In this document: one piece after another, positions 54,941 through 64,000 of the stretch
Layout of the letters: every line of letters begins with the position of its first letter
Position numbering within the stretch: position 1 is the stretch's first letter
NCBI GenBank assembly: GCA_934648845.1
Contig: CAKUFS010000005.1
Location: 1 to 64,000, forward strand
Reading direction: 5' to 3'
Source: an uncultured Eggerthellaceae bacterium
Lineage (GTDB): Bacteria > Actinomycetota > Coriobacteriia > Coriobacteriales > Eggerthellaceae
Length of the DNA stretch: 64,000 nucleotides
Notes under the pieces: model-generated
Databases searched by the model: none
Seen by the model: only the letters and a program-made list of their open reading frames with translations
What the model was told of the DNA's origin: nothing
Program-made: the position numbers and the translations under genes

Positions 54941-55639
54941 TTACTTGCGACGCACTTTCCTGAACGCGCCTGCGCAGTGGTTTTTCGCACGGGAGGCAAG
55001 ATGCTCAACTTTGTCGGAATAATCGCGTGCCGGACGCGTTTCAATCTTGAAAAAGACGCTCACAAAGCGCATAACGATAATCGAAACCACGCCGATAAGG
55101 GCGGCATAGCCCGCAAGCACGTCCACTTGCTTCGCCGCCAGATAGACAAGCGCTCCCAGAAACGTTGCCGATGCATAGAGCGTGCCGCTGATGAAAATGC
55201 GCGGCGGACGTAAAAGCACCAGATCGCGCGCGCATCCGCCACCCACAGCCGTAATAGTTCCCAGAATTGCCGCAGGTAGAATGCCATAACCGGCGATAAG
55301 GCCTTTTCCGGCGCCAATCACGGCATACAGCGCAATGCTGATGGTGTCCATAATATCCATGGGCAAGTCAAGCTTGCCCAAAAGACGGGCGAAGAAGAAC
55401 ACCGGCACCGCGCTTACCATGCAAGCAGCAATGAGCTCCCAGTGCTGGAATGCGTAAATGCCGTAATTTTGCAGCAAAATGTCGCGCACAATGCCACCGG
55501 AAAGGCCCGTGATGCACGCAAGGCACACCACGCCGAAGAAATCGTAATTATGCTTTACGGCATGTATCGAGCCTGAAAGCGCGCCGGTAATGGTCGCCAT
55601 CATCTCAAGCCAAAACGGGATAGTCAATGCGGCCTCCAC
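54941..55639 (-). CDS. Trimeric intracellular cation channel (TRIC/YicG) family membrane protein
   Basis: A 232-residue protein with two homologous halves of three spans plus a seventh helix. The glycine-rich pore motifs are SGGIVRDILL in the first half and GGGCARDLVLL in the second, the family hallmark. Bacterial TRIC proteins conduct monovalent cations. The start is GTG at 55639 with GGAAG upstream. A basic tail ends the protein. It lies downstream of the small acidic protein and may share its transcript. Confidence 0.88.
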   Translation of the reverse strand: MEAALTIPFWLEMMATITGALSGSIHAVKHNYDFFGVVCLACITGLSGGIVRDILLQNYGIYAFQHWELIAACMVSAVPVFFFARLLGKLDLPMDIMDTISIALYAVIGAGKGLIAGYGILPAAILGTITAVGGGCARDLVLLRPPRIFISGTLYASATFLGALVYLAAKQVDVLAGYAALIGVVSIIVMRFVSVFFKIETRPARDYSDKVEHLASRAKNHCAGAFRKVRRK

Positions 55640-55677
55640 AAGGCATGCTTCCTATCTTTATCAGCGAAAACGAATGC

Positions 55678-55857
55678 TTAAGCCCACGGGTCGCGCTCAA
55701 ACAACGGCGTGCATTCTCTGCGATCCGAATACGGGTCGTAGCCGTCGTCGTCTTCGTTTTCCGCACGAAGGAACTCACGGTTCGGATCGGAGAAGTTTTT
55801 AGGCACGGGCTTCGTTTCCCTTGGGGCTGAACTGGTATTTTTATCTTGAAAGGCCAT
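55678..55857 (-). CDS. Small acidic protein (59 aa) of unknown function
   Basis: A short ORF starting MAFQDKNTSSAPRET and ending LFERDPWA, with an acidic middle (ENEDDDGYDPYSD). ATG at 55857 has AGAAGG 7 nt upstream. It lies 54 nt after sbcC and 38 nt before the TRIC gene on the same strand, filling an otherwise empty 272-nt gap. It has no hydrophobic segment. No family recognised; it is probably a genuine small gene because of the ribosome site, spacing and protein-like composition. Confidence 0.6.
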   Translation of the reverse strand: MAFQDKNTSSAPRETKPVPKNFSDPNREFLRAENEDDDGYDPYSDRRECTPLFERDPWA

Positions 55858-55911
55858 GTTTGCACCTTCTTTTCACTTATAGCATTACACGCGAAGCAGC
55901 AAAGCCGATTT

Positions 55912-58758
55912 CTAGCAGTGCAGCGTGGCATGGCTGCCCGAAGGCGTGCTTTCCACCACAATCTGGCGCTCGATTGCCTCTTTCAGCTGATCCACGTGGC
56001 TGATAACGCCGATAAGCCTATCATCAGAAGCAAGTTTACCCAACACCTCAAGCGCTTTTTGAACTTTTTCTTCATCAAGCGAGCCGAAACCTTCATCGAT
56101 GAACATCGCGTCAATCGAAACACTGCCCGCTGCCTGCGCTTGAATCACGTCCGAGAAACCCAGCGCCATGGAAAGCGAGGCAAGGAACGTTTCGCCGCCG
56201 GAAAGAGACTTCACATCGCGCTCCTTTCCCGTGTCGCGGTCGAACACCAACATCTCCAAGCCTGCCTGGCTGCGCCGATTCGACGCCTCCTCGCGATGGC
56301 GCAACGAATAACGGCCTTCGGAGAGCACCTGCAAGCGCTGGTTTGTAGCTTGCAACACCAGCTCGAAATACACACCCTGCACGTACGTCTCGAAATCGAC
56401 CTTGCCCAACGCACCGGGCGCGCGGCCGGTAGCGTAATCGCACAGATTGCTTACCGCGTTATAGCGCGCCTCACTGGCACTGCGCGTTTCCATGATACGA
56501 TCAATATCGCGAATTGCCTGTTCAGCGGCAGAAATCATAGTTTGAACCTTGCCAATGAACTCGTTATGGCGGGCAACCTTGTCAACAATCTGGCGCTTTT
56601 GCTGCTCAAGCTCAGCTAAGTCAACCACCGTTTTGCCTGCCAAAACAGACTGGCTTTGCAAGACAATGCCATCCTGGCGAGCAATCTCATCTTTCATCTT
56701 CGCAAGAGCGGCACGCTTATCAGCAAGCGCTCGCTCTTCCTTTTCGAGCGCCGCGCGGCGTTCTTTATACTGCGCCAGGGCGTCTTCTTTGCGCGCGAAC
56801 GGAAGCTTAATGGCCTCAAGCTCCGTCTGCGTTTGGGCAGCACGGACTTTAGCTTCCGTCTGCCCAGACTCAAGCTGCTTTGCGGCATCTTCAAGCTGTG
56901 CGCGCTTCTGCGTGGTTTGCGTTATGAGCACATCGAGTTTTTCTGCGCGTTCTTTCTGAGCGTTGACCTGCAATTTTTGCTCGGATAAACTGCGCGCGCT
57001 TTCTTCAAGCTGGCCACGCAAGCTCGCAAGAACAGCGGGAATGCCCGTGAAGTCGAAGGCACCCGCTGCGCGCTCGTCCTGCTCTGCCGCCGATGACGCC
57101 TGCGCGGTTACTGCCGCATCCGCCGCGCAACGCTGTGCGCCCTCCAGCGCCGCTTTTTGCGCTTCATCGGCACGGGCGCGGGCAGCATGGGCGTTTTGAG
57201 CCGCCGTGGCAGCACGGGCGCGCAATGTTTCATCCTGCGTTTTCAGGGCTTCGACTTCTTCTGCCGAAGGAGCACCAGCAGAACGCTGTGCCAGGTGAGG
57301 ATGCTCACACGAACCGCAAACAGGGCACGGCGCGCCTTCTGCCAGATCGGCGGCTAAAACGCCTGCGATCTCGGCATTATACTTGCTTTGCGCCTGGATA
57401 AACGCCTGAGCAGCCTGGTTGCTTTGGCGCTGCCGCTCTTCGTACGTCTCCTGCTCTTTTTTGGCTTCACGCGCCTTCGCACACGCCTGCTTGTACTTGC
57501 CTTCCGCCAGGTCAAGCGCAGACAAGCGCTCCTGCGACGATGCTTGCTGCGCCTCAATGCGCTCTAGCAACGCATCGCAGTTAGGAAGCTGTTCCCGTTC
57601 AGCGGTTGCGGAAGAAAGCGCTGCATCCGCCTGCGCTTGGGATTGCCGATTGCGCTCCAAAAGCGATGCGGCTTTTACCAGATCTTCTGTTGCCTTTTGA
57701 GCGGCGCGTCGTGCTTCTTCCAGATCATCGTAGCGCGGTAGCTGCTTTTCCAAGTCGGCTATTTCCACACGCGCCTGATCGCGCTGCGGCTTTCTTGCTT
57801 CGAGTTCGTCCAGCTCATGAGCCTTTTTCTCAAAATCGCCGCGATTTTTGGCAAGCCAATCTTGCGCAGCAGCGCACGCCTTTTGCGCTTGGGCAAGCGG
57901 CTGCTGCTCGCCAATAAGGCGATCAATATGCTCGCGTTCCGTCTGGGCCTGCTCAAGCTGCTTTTCACCAACCAGCTTGTGCTCTTTTTCTTCTTGAATC
58001 ACGTTGGTGAGCAGATCCCGATACTCACGCGAGCGGTACACGCAATGCTCGCGGTCGGCATGAAGGTTTTGCCATACACCAAAGTACTGGCTGTCTTTAT
58101 GAACATTCACGTTGCTCAAAATGCTCTGCAGCTCGGTATTGCTGTATTCCAGCCGGCTTTTTAGCTCGCGCTCTTGGCTGAGCAGCGCATTTTGCACGCT
58201 TTGGTACATCTCCGTACCAAAAACCTTGCGAAATGCCGCGCGGCGTTCCTCTGTCTTCGCATGAAGCACTGATGCAAATTCGCCTTGCGCAATCATGACA
58301 ATGCGGCTGAACTGACTCGCAGAAATGCCCAAAAGCTCAACGATGTACTCCGTTGCAGTGCGTCCGTTGCCCGCAAGCGATTCCCCAGTGGAAACATTTT
58401 GCAGCCAAACTTCCTCGTTTGCCATGACCAAGTTCGCGCGGTTTTTCTGCTTTCCGCGCCATCGATAACCGCCCGGGGCACGATGGATGACATACCGCGC
58501 GCCCTGGTGTTCGAATTCAAGCTCGACGTATGTTACCTGGTCATCTGTCGCAAATCCGCTGCGTACGCTCTTGCTCTCGCGCACCGACCCGCTCATCTCT
58601 CCATAAAGCGCGAATTTGATGGCATCGAACAACGTTGTTTTACCTGATCCCGTGGGACCCGTGAGCAAAAACAGACCACTGTGCAGTTTCTCGAAATCAA
58701 TGACGCATTTTTCCGCATACGCGCCAAACGCTACTAGTTCCAAGCGAAGCGGTTTCAC
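55912..58758 (-). CDS. sbcC: Exonuclease subunit SbcC
   Basis: A 948-residue SMC/Rad50-like ATPase. The N-terminal Walker A is TGPTGSGKTTLFDAIK. Long coiled coils surround a central zinc hook, APCPVCGSCEHPHL. The C-terminal signature and Walker B region contain SLSGGETFLASLSMALGFSD and MFIDEGFGSLD. With SbcD it cleaves hairpins and processes DNA ends. The start is GTG at 58758 with GGGGGAG upstream, overlapping the sbcD stop by 4 nt (GTGA). Confidence 0.94.
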   Translation of the reverse strand: MKPLRLELVAFGAYAEKCVIDFEKLHSGLFLLTGPTGSGKTTLFDAIKFALYGEMSGSVRESKSVRSGFATDDQVTYVELEFEHQGARYVIHRAPGGYRWRGKQKNRANLVMANEEVWLQNVSTGESLAGNGRTATEYIVELLGISASQFSRIVMIAQGEFASVLHAKTEERRAAFRKVFGTEMYQSVQNALLSQERELKSRLEYSNTELQSILSNVNVHKDSQYFGVWQNLHADREHCVYRSREYRDLLTNVIQEEKEHKLVGEKQLEQAQTEREHIDRLIGEQQPLAQAQKACAAAQDWLAKNRGDFEKKAHELDELEARKPQRDQARVEIADLEKQLPRYDDLEEARRAAQKATEDLVKAASLLERNRQSQAQADAALSSATAEREQLPNCDALLERIEAQQASSQERLSALDLAEGKYKQACAKAREAKKEQETYEERQRQSNQAAQAFIQAQSKYNAEIAGVLAADLAEGAPCPVCGSCEHPHLAQRSAGAPSAEEVEALKTQDETLRARAATAAQNAHAARARADEAQKAALEGAQRCAADAAVTAQASSAAEQDERAAGAFDFTGIPAVLASLRGQLEESARSLSEQKLQVNAQKERAEKLDVLITQTTQKRAQLEDAAKQLESGQTEAKVRAAQTQTELEAIKLPFARKEDALAQYKERRAALEKEERALADKRAALAKMKDEIARQDGIVLQSQSVLAGKTVVDLAELEQQKRQIVDKVARHNEFIGKVQTMISAAEQAIRDIDRIMETRSASEARYNAVSNLCDYATGRAPGALGKVDFETYVQGVYFELVLQATNQRLQVLSEGRYSLRHREEASNRRSQAGLEMLVFDRDTGKERDVKSLSGGETFLASLSMALGFSDVIQAQAAGSVSIDAMFIDEGFGSLDEEKVQKALEVLGKLASDDRLIGVISHVDQLKEAIERQIVVESTPSGSHATLHC

Positions 58759-59975
58759 GAGCGCTCCCCCTTTCCGCTGGCCTGTTTGCCGGATTTTTCG
58801 TCCAGCACACCCCACGCGCCCGTCTGACCCGTACACCCCGTCTGATCATCGCGCACGATATCCTGCATAATCGTGCCTTGCTCATCGGTTAGACCCTGCC
58901 CCGTCTGTTCCATGAAGAAGTCCGAGAACAGCTCAAAGCAGCTCTTCTGCTTCATTTCCGATAGCGTCATTTTCCCTGATGAAGCAGCTATTTCCGCCTC
59001 CTGCCAGCTCAACAGCAGCAAGCGAGGATACACCGCCTTCACGCGGTTGAACGCATCATAGGCGCTGCGATCCGTAAGCGTAACATGCATATAATCCTGA
59101 TGATCGCCCGTGTCCTTGCCCGCCTCAAGATCTTCAAGCGAGCACGTGATCTCGCGCATAGCATGCAGCGGCGCCAAAGGAATCTGCGTCACTGTCACAT
59201 TTCCTTGCCCGTCAAGATCAACGATGCACGCCGCTTTCTTCTGCGAAATCTCGCTGAAGGAATATCGCACGGGCGAGCCCGCGTAACGAACGGCGTCGCG
59301 CCCTACGCGCTGCGGCCCGTGCAAATGACCCAGCGCCACATAATCGAATGCATCGAAAAGCGACGCGTCCACGTTGTCCAAGCCGCCCAGCGAACTCATT
59401 GTTTCCGACTCGCAGCGCTCAGGATCGATACCCATTGCCGTGACAAATTGATGCGCCACCAAAACATGACGAACTCCCTGTTCAAGTGGGTGTTCTTCTA
59501 AAGCGACACGCACGGCATCGTGGTGTGTTTTTATCTCTGCTTCACGCTGGGGGAACGCCGCACGCACATCTAAAGGACGCACGAAAGGCAAAAGATGCAC
59601 GCACACCGGGCCATTGGCGTCTTTAAGGGAAAACGTCGCAATATGCCCGCGATACGGTCGCGCAACGTGTAAACCGGCAGCATCGGTAATCGTCGAGCAA
59701 TACGCCACTTGCTGCGCGCTATCGTGGTTGCCCGGAATAACGAAAACGGGGATGCTCCGACGCACGAATGATGCCAAAAAACGCTCGGAAAGTTCCAACG
59801 CCACCGACGAGGGATTCGGTCGGTCAAACACGTCGCCCGCCACTAAAACCGCATCAACCCGCTGACCTTCTGCGATAGATATAAGCTGGTCAAAAGCATG
59901 TTCTTGCTCATCAAGCATGAGCCGCTCATGAACGCGCTTGCCAATATGAAGATCGGCCACATGAAGAAATCTCAT
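58755..59975 (-). CDS. sbcD: Exonuclease subunit SbcD
   Basis: A 406-residue Mre11-like nuclease. The metallophosphoesterase motifs are FLHVADLHIGK, VLVAGDVFDRP, VIPGNHDS, LVAHQFV and ALGHLHGPQ. It is the nuclease partner of SbcC. ATG at 59975 has AAGGAAG upstream. The pair is divergent from the secreted ricin-repeat gene. Confidence 0.95.
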   Translation of the reverse strand: MRFLHVADLHIGKRVHERLMLDEQEHAFDQLISIAEGQRVDAVLVAGDVFDRPNPSSVALELSERFLASFVRRSIPVFVIPGNHDSAQQVAYCSTITDAAGLHVARPYRGHIATFSLKDANGPVCVHLLPFVRPLDVRAAFPQREAEIKTHHDAVRVALEEHPLEQGVRHVLVAHQFVTAMGIDPERCESETMSSLGGLDNVDASLFDAFDYVALGHLHGPQRVGRDAVRYAGSPVRYSFSEISQKKAACIVDLDGQGNVTVTQIPLAPLHAMREITCSLEDLEAGKDTGDHQDYMHVTLTDRSAYDAFNRVKAVYPRLLLLSWQEAEIAASSGKMTLSEMKQKSCFELFSDFFMEQTGQGLTDEQGTIMQDIVRDDQTGCTGQTGAWGVLDEKSGKQASGKGERS

Positions 59976-60133
59976 TGCGCTTCCTTACCATTGCCTAGGT
60001 GCTTCGCCTTTTTGATTCACGTCGTTTCATTATACGCGCATAGAGATGCAAGGGGCGAGACGAAAACAGACCACGAAAAGAGGTACGCCTGTCCAAAACA
60101 TACCCCCATTTAACATAAACCGCACAATAGACA

Positions 60134-60142
60134 TGGTATGAT
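60134..60142 (+). promoter_or_regulatory. Extended -10 promoter of the ricin-repeat gene
   Basis: TGGTATGAT lies about 95 nt before the start codon, the same nonamer as before the BREX operon. No good -35. The 259-nt divergent gap to sbcD holds no gene. Confidence 0.4.
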
Positions 60143-60234
60143 AGACGCATTCTACATGACGGGGTAAATCTGCGCGAAAACATCTGTTTCGACTGCTTGG
60201 CAGAGTTTTACCGCCCGAAAGCAAGGAGCTGCCC

Positions 60235-63200
60235 ATGACCGAACGAACGCGAATGCTCGGAGCCGCACCATCAACGACTCCCCGCGAAACAATTTCCTGG
60301 ATAAGAAAGGCGGGGTTGGCTTTCGGCGCGGTCTCCCTTGCCGTTGCCCTTCAGGGTATGCCCTTTGGAACAGCCCCCGCTTACGCGGACGAAGGCGCCG
60401 ACGCAGCGGCGATTGAAGCCGTAGCGCTAACCGACGTACCGGCAGGAACGGACGCGCAGCAAAGCGGCGCTTCTGAATTGGGAGATGCGGGTGCAAAGGA
60501 CGCAGCGCAAGGCGCAACGAACGGCGCAGCTGCAGCCGCGACCCAGAATGGGAGCGGCAAAGACGGCACCGCAGCCACAGCAACGAGCGGGAACACGGCT
60601 CCAGGGACTCCCAGCGCATCGCCTGACAACAACGCACCTGCTGGTGGAACCGCCCCCGCAGGAATCCCCGCAGAAAGCGGCTCGGGCACGAGCGGCACGG
60701 CGGGAGAAAACACCGCTCCTGGCGCTTCTACCAGCGCAAACGGCAAGACCGAAGGCACAAACGCGAACGCGACAAGCAGCACCAATGCCGAGGCGAAGGC
60801 CGATGCGAAGCCAGGCACCACCACCGACAAAAACGACAAGGCCGACAAGGGCTTCACGTATGTCACCGTCGAAAACGGCACGTACATCATTGAATCCGAA
60901 TACGGCACCGTGCTTGATGTTGCCGCAGGCGGAAGCGACGATGGAACGAACGTTCAAGGCTGGGAAGATAACGCCACGGGCGCTCAGCGCTTCGTAATCA
61001 AGGCGGAAGGGACCGACAAAAACGGCCGCACTCAGTACTCCATTTCCGCGCAAGACTCGGGAAAAGCACTTGACGTTTACGCGGCTGGTACCGCTAATGG
61101 TACAAACATCCAAATCTACCAGCACAACGGAACACCAGCTCAAAGATGGTATTTCGCAAGTAGCACCACTGCCGATGGAAAACCGAGCTTCGTTATTATC
61201 AGCACGGTTTCCGGCAAAGTGGTAGACATTGCCGGCAGCAAGATTGGCGCCAATGTGCGCATCTGGGCAGCAAACGGCAAAGCATCCCAAAACTGGAAGC
61301 TTCGCCTATGCCCTGAACCAACGTTTGGCACCATCGAAAGCGGCGCTTACATTATTGAATCCGAATATGGCACCGTGCTTGACGTTGCCGCCGCGGGTAC
61401 TTCCGACGGCAGCAACGTGCAGGGTTGGGAAAGCAACCAGACCATCGCTCAGCGCTTCTACGTAAGCAAAAAGGGCGTAGACGCCGACGGCAACCAGCTG
61501 TTCTCCATCTCTTCGGTTCTTTCGGGCAAATCGCTTGACGTTTATTCGGGCGATAACCACGACGGCACGAACGTGCAAATCTATCAGCAAAACGGCACCG
61601 CTGCTCAGCGTTGGCGTCTAGTTCCCTCTTTCACTGCAAGCGGTGCACCTTGCTTCGTTATCATGAGCTGCCTTGGCCCGAAAGCACTTGACGCAGAAGG
61701 CGGTGAAAATGGCTCGAACGTACGCATCTGGAACACGAACGGAAGCGCGTCCCAGAACTGGATTTTCCGTTTGTGCCCTGCTGTTATTGCCGATGGAGCA
61801 TACGTCATTGAGAGCAGCGCCAACTCGAATTACGTGGTTGACGTTGCCAAGCAAAGCGGCAATGACTGCGCAAACGTCCAACTGGGCAAAGAAAACGGCT
61901 CAAATTCTCAAGCGTTCGCTTTGAATTACGACAGCTACACCGGCTATTACCTTATCACCAACTACGGATCGGGCAAGCTGCTTGACGTGGCGCGTGGCGA
62001 GACATCAAACAATGCGAACGTGTGGCAGTACACCTCTAACCGCTCGGCCGCTCAGCTGTGGCGCGTTATCGTGAACAGCGACGGCACGCTCTCCTTCGCT
62101 TCGGCAAAAAGCAACAAAGCCCTGACAATCAACGGCAAAGCAAAGAGCGGTGCGAACCTGAAGATTTACACGCTGTCGAACTCCGCATCGCAGCGCTTCA
62201 GGCTGGCTGCAGCAACTCCAAAAGCAACTGAAGGCAACTTCTGCATTCAAGACGGCACAAACGGTGGGCTGGTTTGGGATATGCCCGCCGGCTCCACTGC
62301 GGAAGGCACGCGCGCGGGCCTGTACGAGGCCAACGGCACGATTGCGCAGAAATACGTCTTTGAATCCGATGGCGCAGGTGCCTGGTACATTCGCCCCGTG
62401 ATTTCGGGCCAATACATAAGCGTTAACTCCAAGGGCAACATCACGCAGCAAAACAAGAACAGCAAGTTCATTCAGAAATGGAACATTGTTCCCACCAACG
62501 ACGGTCACTTCACGTTTGCCGCTATCTCTAACGGCATGCTGATTGGCTCACGTGACTTTAACATGGGCGGTTCGCTGTACGGCGCAAAGAAAGCTTCGCA
62601 TTCCGGCTGGAACTTTGTGAACACATCGCTTCTTTCCTCGGGCTATTACACCATCAAGCTCAAGGAAAACACCGACGTTGCCGTTGAGGTATATTACAAC
62701 AGCTCATCTGCGGGTGGAAACATTAGCACGTGGCACGCCGAGAATCACAACTCTCAGAAGTTCTACTTGAGCGACGACGGCAACGGCTACTACACCATCT
62801 ACGGCGGCTGGTCCATGCTGCCGTGGGATGTTGAGGGCGGCTCGGCGCAGGCGGGTACAAACATCCAGCAGTACTACGATAACGGAACAAGCGCTCAAAA
62901 GTGGCAGATTATCTGGGATAATGGCGGCTTTATGTTCAAGAGCGCGCTGGGCACCTTCGCCCTGAGCTTGAGCAGCCTGGGTGCAGGTGCGAACGTACAA
63001 CTTGCCGCGCTCGACAAAACGTCGGCAAACCAGCACTTCCTGCTGAACCATGCAACGTTGGGACGTGCAAGTATCTCCGATCTTATTGAGATCCTTGACG
63101 AATACGCAACGGGCGATGGCCTGAAAACGTTCAAGAGCCCCAAGAGCCTTTCCGGCGATACCGTTGATGCGATCTGGGACGCCCTGTACGGCTTTTGGGA

Positions 63201-63822
63201 CATCGGTGCTTCGGTAGGCTTCACGCTGATCGACCTTACTACGGGTGCAGGCATCACGTACAACTCCGACACCGTGTACTACAGCGCTTGCTCCATTAAG
63301 GGCCCCTACTCCATGGCGTTGAGCCAATACGTGCCCAGCGCGCTGGACGAATGGCGCGGTTCTTTCTGGCACGCACTGGATTACTCCAACAACGAAACGT
63401 ACCAGGCCTATTTCTATAATTACGGACGCTGGCCGCTTGAAGAGTACAACAGCATTGGCCACGTGGAGAACTTCTCCTGGAACGGCTGGACAGCCTCTTA
63501 TACGGCAGAAGACCTTTGCCGCATGTGGGTCGTGTCGCAGGATTACCTGTTGGGCGGCACCGATAATGCCGCGTGGCTGCGTGAAACGCTGGAGCAAAAT
63601 AGCGCCGGCATGACACGCATGAGCGTATCGAAATATGGCGCAAGCCCCGTATACGCGAAATCGGGTTGGACCGACAATGCGCGCACCGAAGGCTGCCTGG
63701 TTATGGACGGCGATCATCCGTACGTGTGCGCCATTATGTCCACTACGAACATCAACCATTCCGATTTAGTGATGAACCTTGCCGATGCGCTGTATCGCGC
63801 TCATCGCGACTTGGTGATCTAA
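60235..63822 (+). CDS. Secreted protein with five ricin-type lectin trefoils and a penicillin-recognising-fold C-terminal domain
   Basis: A 1195-residue exported protein. A signal peptide ends near APAYADEG (about residue 50), followed by an Ala/Gly/Thr/Asn-rich linker to about 205. Residues 215-950 contain 15 successive QxW/QxF subdomains (for example AQRWYF, SQNWKL, AQKWQI), which equals five beta-trefoil ricin-like lectin domains. The C-terminal 240 residues resemble a class A beta-lactamase/transpeptidase-like domain with AKSGW (residues 1141-1145) as the K-S/T-G motif. The SxxK position reads C-S-I-K (Cys 1019, Lys 1022), so Ser is replaced by Cys. There is no LPXTG anchor. ATG follows AAGGAG. 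It probably binds cell-wall or host glycans; whether it hydrolyses anything is open. Confidence 0.85.
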   Translation: MTERTRMLGAAPSTTPRETISWIRKAGLAFGAVSLAVALQGMPFGTAPAYADEGADAAAIEAVALTDVPAGTDAQQSGASELGDAGAKDAAQGATNGAAAAATQNGSGKDGTAATATSGNTAPGTPSASPDNNAPAGGTAPAGIPAESGSGTSGTAGENTAPGASTSANGKTEGTNANATSSTNAEAKADAKPGTTTDKNDKADKGFTYVTVENGTYIIESEYGTVLDVAAGGSDDGTNVQGWEDNATGAQRFVIKAEGTDKNGRTQYSISAQDSGKALDVYAAGTANGTNIQIYQHNGTPAQRWYFASSTTADGKPSFVIISTVSGKVVDIAGSKIGANVRIWAANGKASQNWKLRLCPEPTFGTIESGAYIIESEYGTVLDVAAAGTSDGSNVQGWESNQTIAQRFYVSKKGVDADGNQLFSISSVLSGKSLDVYSGDNHDGTNVQIYQQNGTAAQRWRLVPSFTASGAPCFVIMSCLGPKALDAEGGENGSNVRIWNTNGSASQNWIFRLCPAVIADGAYVIESSANSNYVVDVAKQSGNDCANVQLGKENGSNSQAFALNYDSYTGYYLITNYGSGKLLDVARGETSNNANVWQYTSNRSAAQLWRVIVNSDGTLSFASAKSNKALTINGKAKSGANLKIYTLSNSASQRFRLAAATPKATEGNFCIQDGTNGGLVWDMPAGSTAEGTRAGLYEANGTIAQKYVFESDGAGAWYIRPVISGQYISVNSKGNITQQNKNSKFIQKWNIVPTNDGHFTFAAISNGMLIGSRDFNMGGSLYGAKKASHSGWNFVNTSLLSSGYYTIKLKENTDVAVEVYYNSSSAGGNISTWHAENHNSQKFYLSDDGNGYYTIYGGWSMLPWDVEGGSAQAGTNIQQYYDNGTSAQKWQIIWDNGGFMFKSALGTFALSLSSLGAGANVQLAALDKTSANQHFLLNHATLGRASISDLIEILDEYATGDGLKTFKSPKSLSGDTVDAIWDALYGFWDIGASVGFTLIDLTTGAGITYNSDTVYYSACSIKGPYSMALSQYVPSALDEWRGSFWHALDYSNNETYQAYFYNYGRWPLEEYNSIGHVENFSWNGWTASYTAEDLCRMWVVSQDYLLGGTDNAAWLRETLEQNSAGMTRMSVSKYGASPVYAKSGWTDNARTEGCLVMDGDHPYVCAIMSTTNINHSDLVMNLADALYRAHRDLVI

Positions 63823-63872
63823 GGTCGCATGCCGCAGCTCGCCGGATGCGGCAGCTGCAAAATAAACTTACA

Positions 63873-63907
63873 ACGGGAGTGGAAGCGATTCCGCTCCCGT
63901 TTTTTTG
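63873..63907 (+). terminator. Terminator of the ricin-repeat gene
   Basis: ACGGGAGTGGAA pairs with TTCCGCTCCCGT (one G-G mismatch) with a 4-nt loop and is followed by a run of T. A smaller hairpin, TGCCGCA/TGCGGCA, lies near 63830. The remaining 90 nt to the window end show no gene. Confidence 0.85.
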
Positions 63908-64000
63908 CTTGTCATTGGGATTCTGATGCTTTCCACCGCACCGCATTGCGGCAAGTCGCCCCCTACCCGCAACCTTCCTGCGAGTTCTTATGCTACTCCC

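Overview
The window looks like the chromosome of an anaerobic actinobacterium of the class Coriobacteriia, most likely family Eggerthellaceae. This is inferred from gene style rather than a marker gene. The signs are the mix of lineages in the proteins, a stand-alone DMSO-reductase-family molybdoenzyme with a short 4Fe-4S partner and a LysR regulator, BspA-type leucine-rich repeats, frequent GTG/TTG starts and strong Shine-Dalgarno sites. No rRNA, tRNA or CRISPR array was recognised.

Layout. (1) 1-9.4 kb, minus strand: the 5' part of a BREX type 1 phage-defence operon. The order is a ribbon-helix-helix regulator, brxA, brxB, brxC, a large protein with sigma-region-4-like and helix-hairpin-helix segments, a free-standing copy of the PglX C-terminal region, and then the N-terminal half of pglX running off the left edge. 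pglZ and brxL would lie outside. (2) 9.4-10.6 kb: a gene-poor boundary with two inverted-repeat elements. (3) 10.6-29 kb: housekeeping and accessory genes. These are a PNPOx-like flavoprotein, a flavodoxin, a polysaccharide-type flippase, a small alarmone synthetase, a MarR-citrate synthase pair, a TetR regulator divergent from a radical SAM enzyme, ppx-ppk1 for polyphosphate, a metal-chelate ABC transporter with FmdE and a divergent binding lipoprotein, and a YtcJ-like amidohydrolase. (4) 29-47.4 kb: nitrogen, sulfur and pyrimidine metabolism (gltBD, cysK, a Fic protein, a fused HTH/LicC/LicA protein, pyrG-carA-carB, an amidohydrolase). (5) 47.4-53.7 kb: an accessory cassette holding a molybdopterin oxidoreductase, its ferredoxin-like partner and a divergent LysR gene. 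It is bracketed by two copies of one repeat family and followed by an IS3 remnant. (6) 53.6-55.9 kb: a BspA-like repeat gene whose 3' end runs into the IS remnant, a TRIC channel and a small acidic protein. (7) 55.9-60 kb: sbcDC. (8) 60.2-63.8 kb: a secreted protein with 15 ricin-type QxW subdomains followed by a penicillin-recognising-fold domain with Cys where the catalytic Ser is expected.

How the genes work together. gltBD makes glutamate. pyrG-carA-carB is a glutamine-consuming pyrimidine cluster. ppx/ppk1 and the alarmone synthetase are stress functions. The transporter and FmdE probably serve metal supply. The LysR gene probably controls the molybdoenzyme, which by family resemblance may reduce an aromatic or catechol-like substrate. 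The most unusual points are the BREX operon architecture (separate PglX C-region and embedded sigma-like protein), the repeat-bracketed molybdoenzyme cassette, the His-rich ABC ATPase and the Cys-for-Ser ricin/hydrolase protein.
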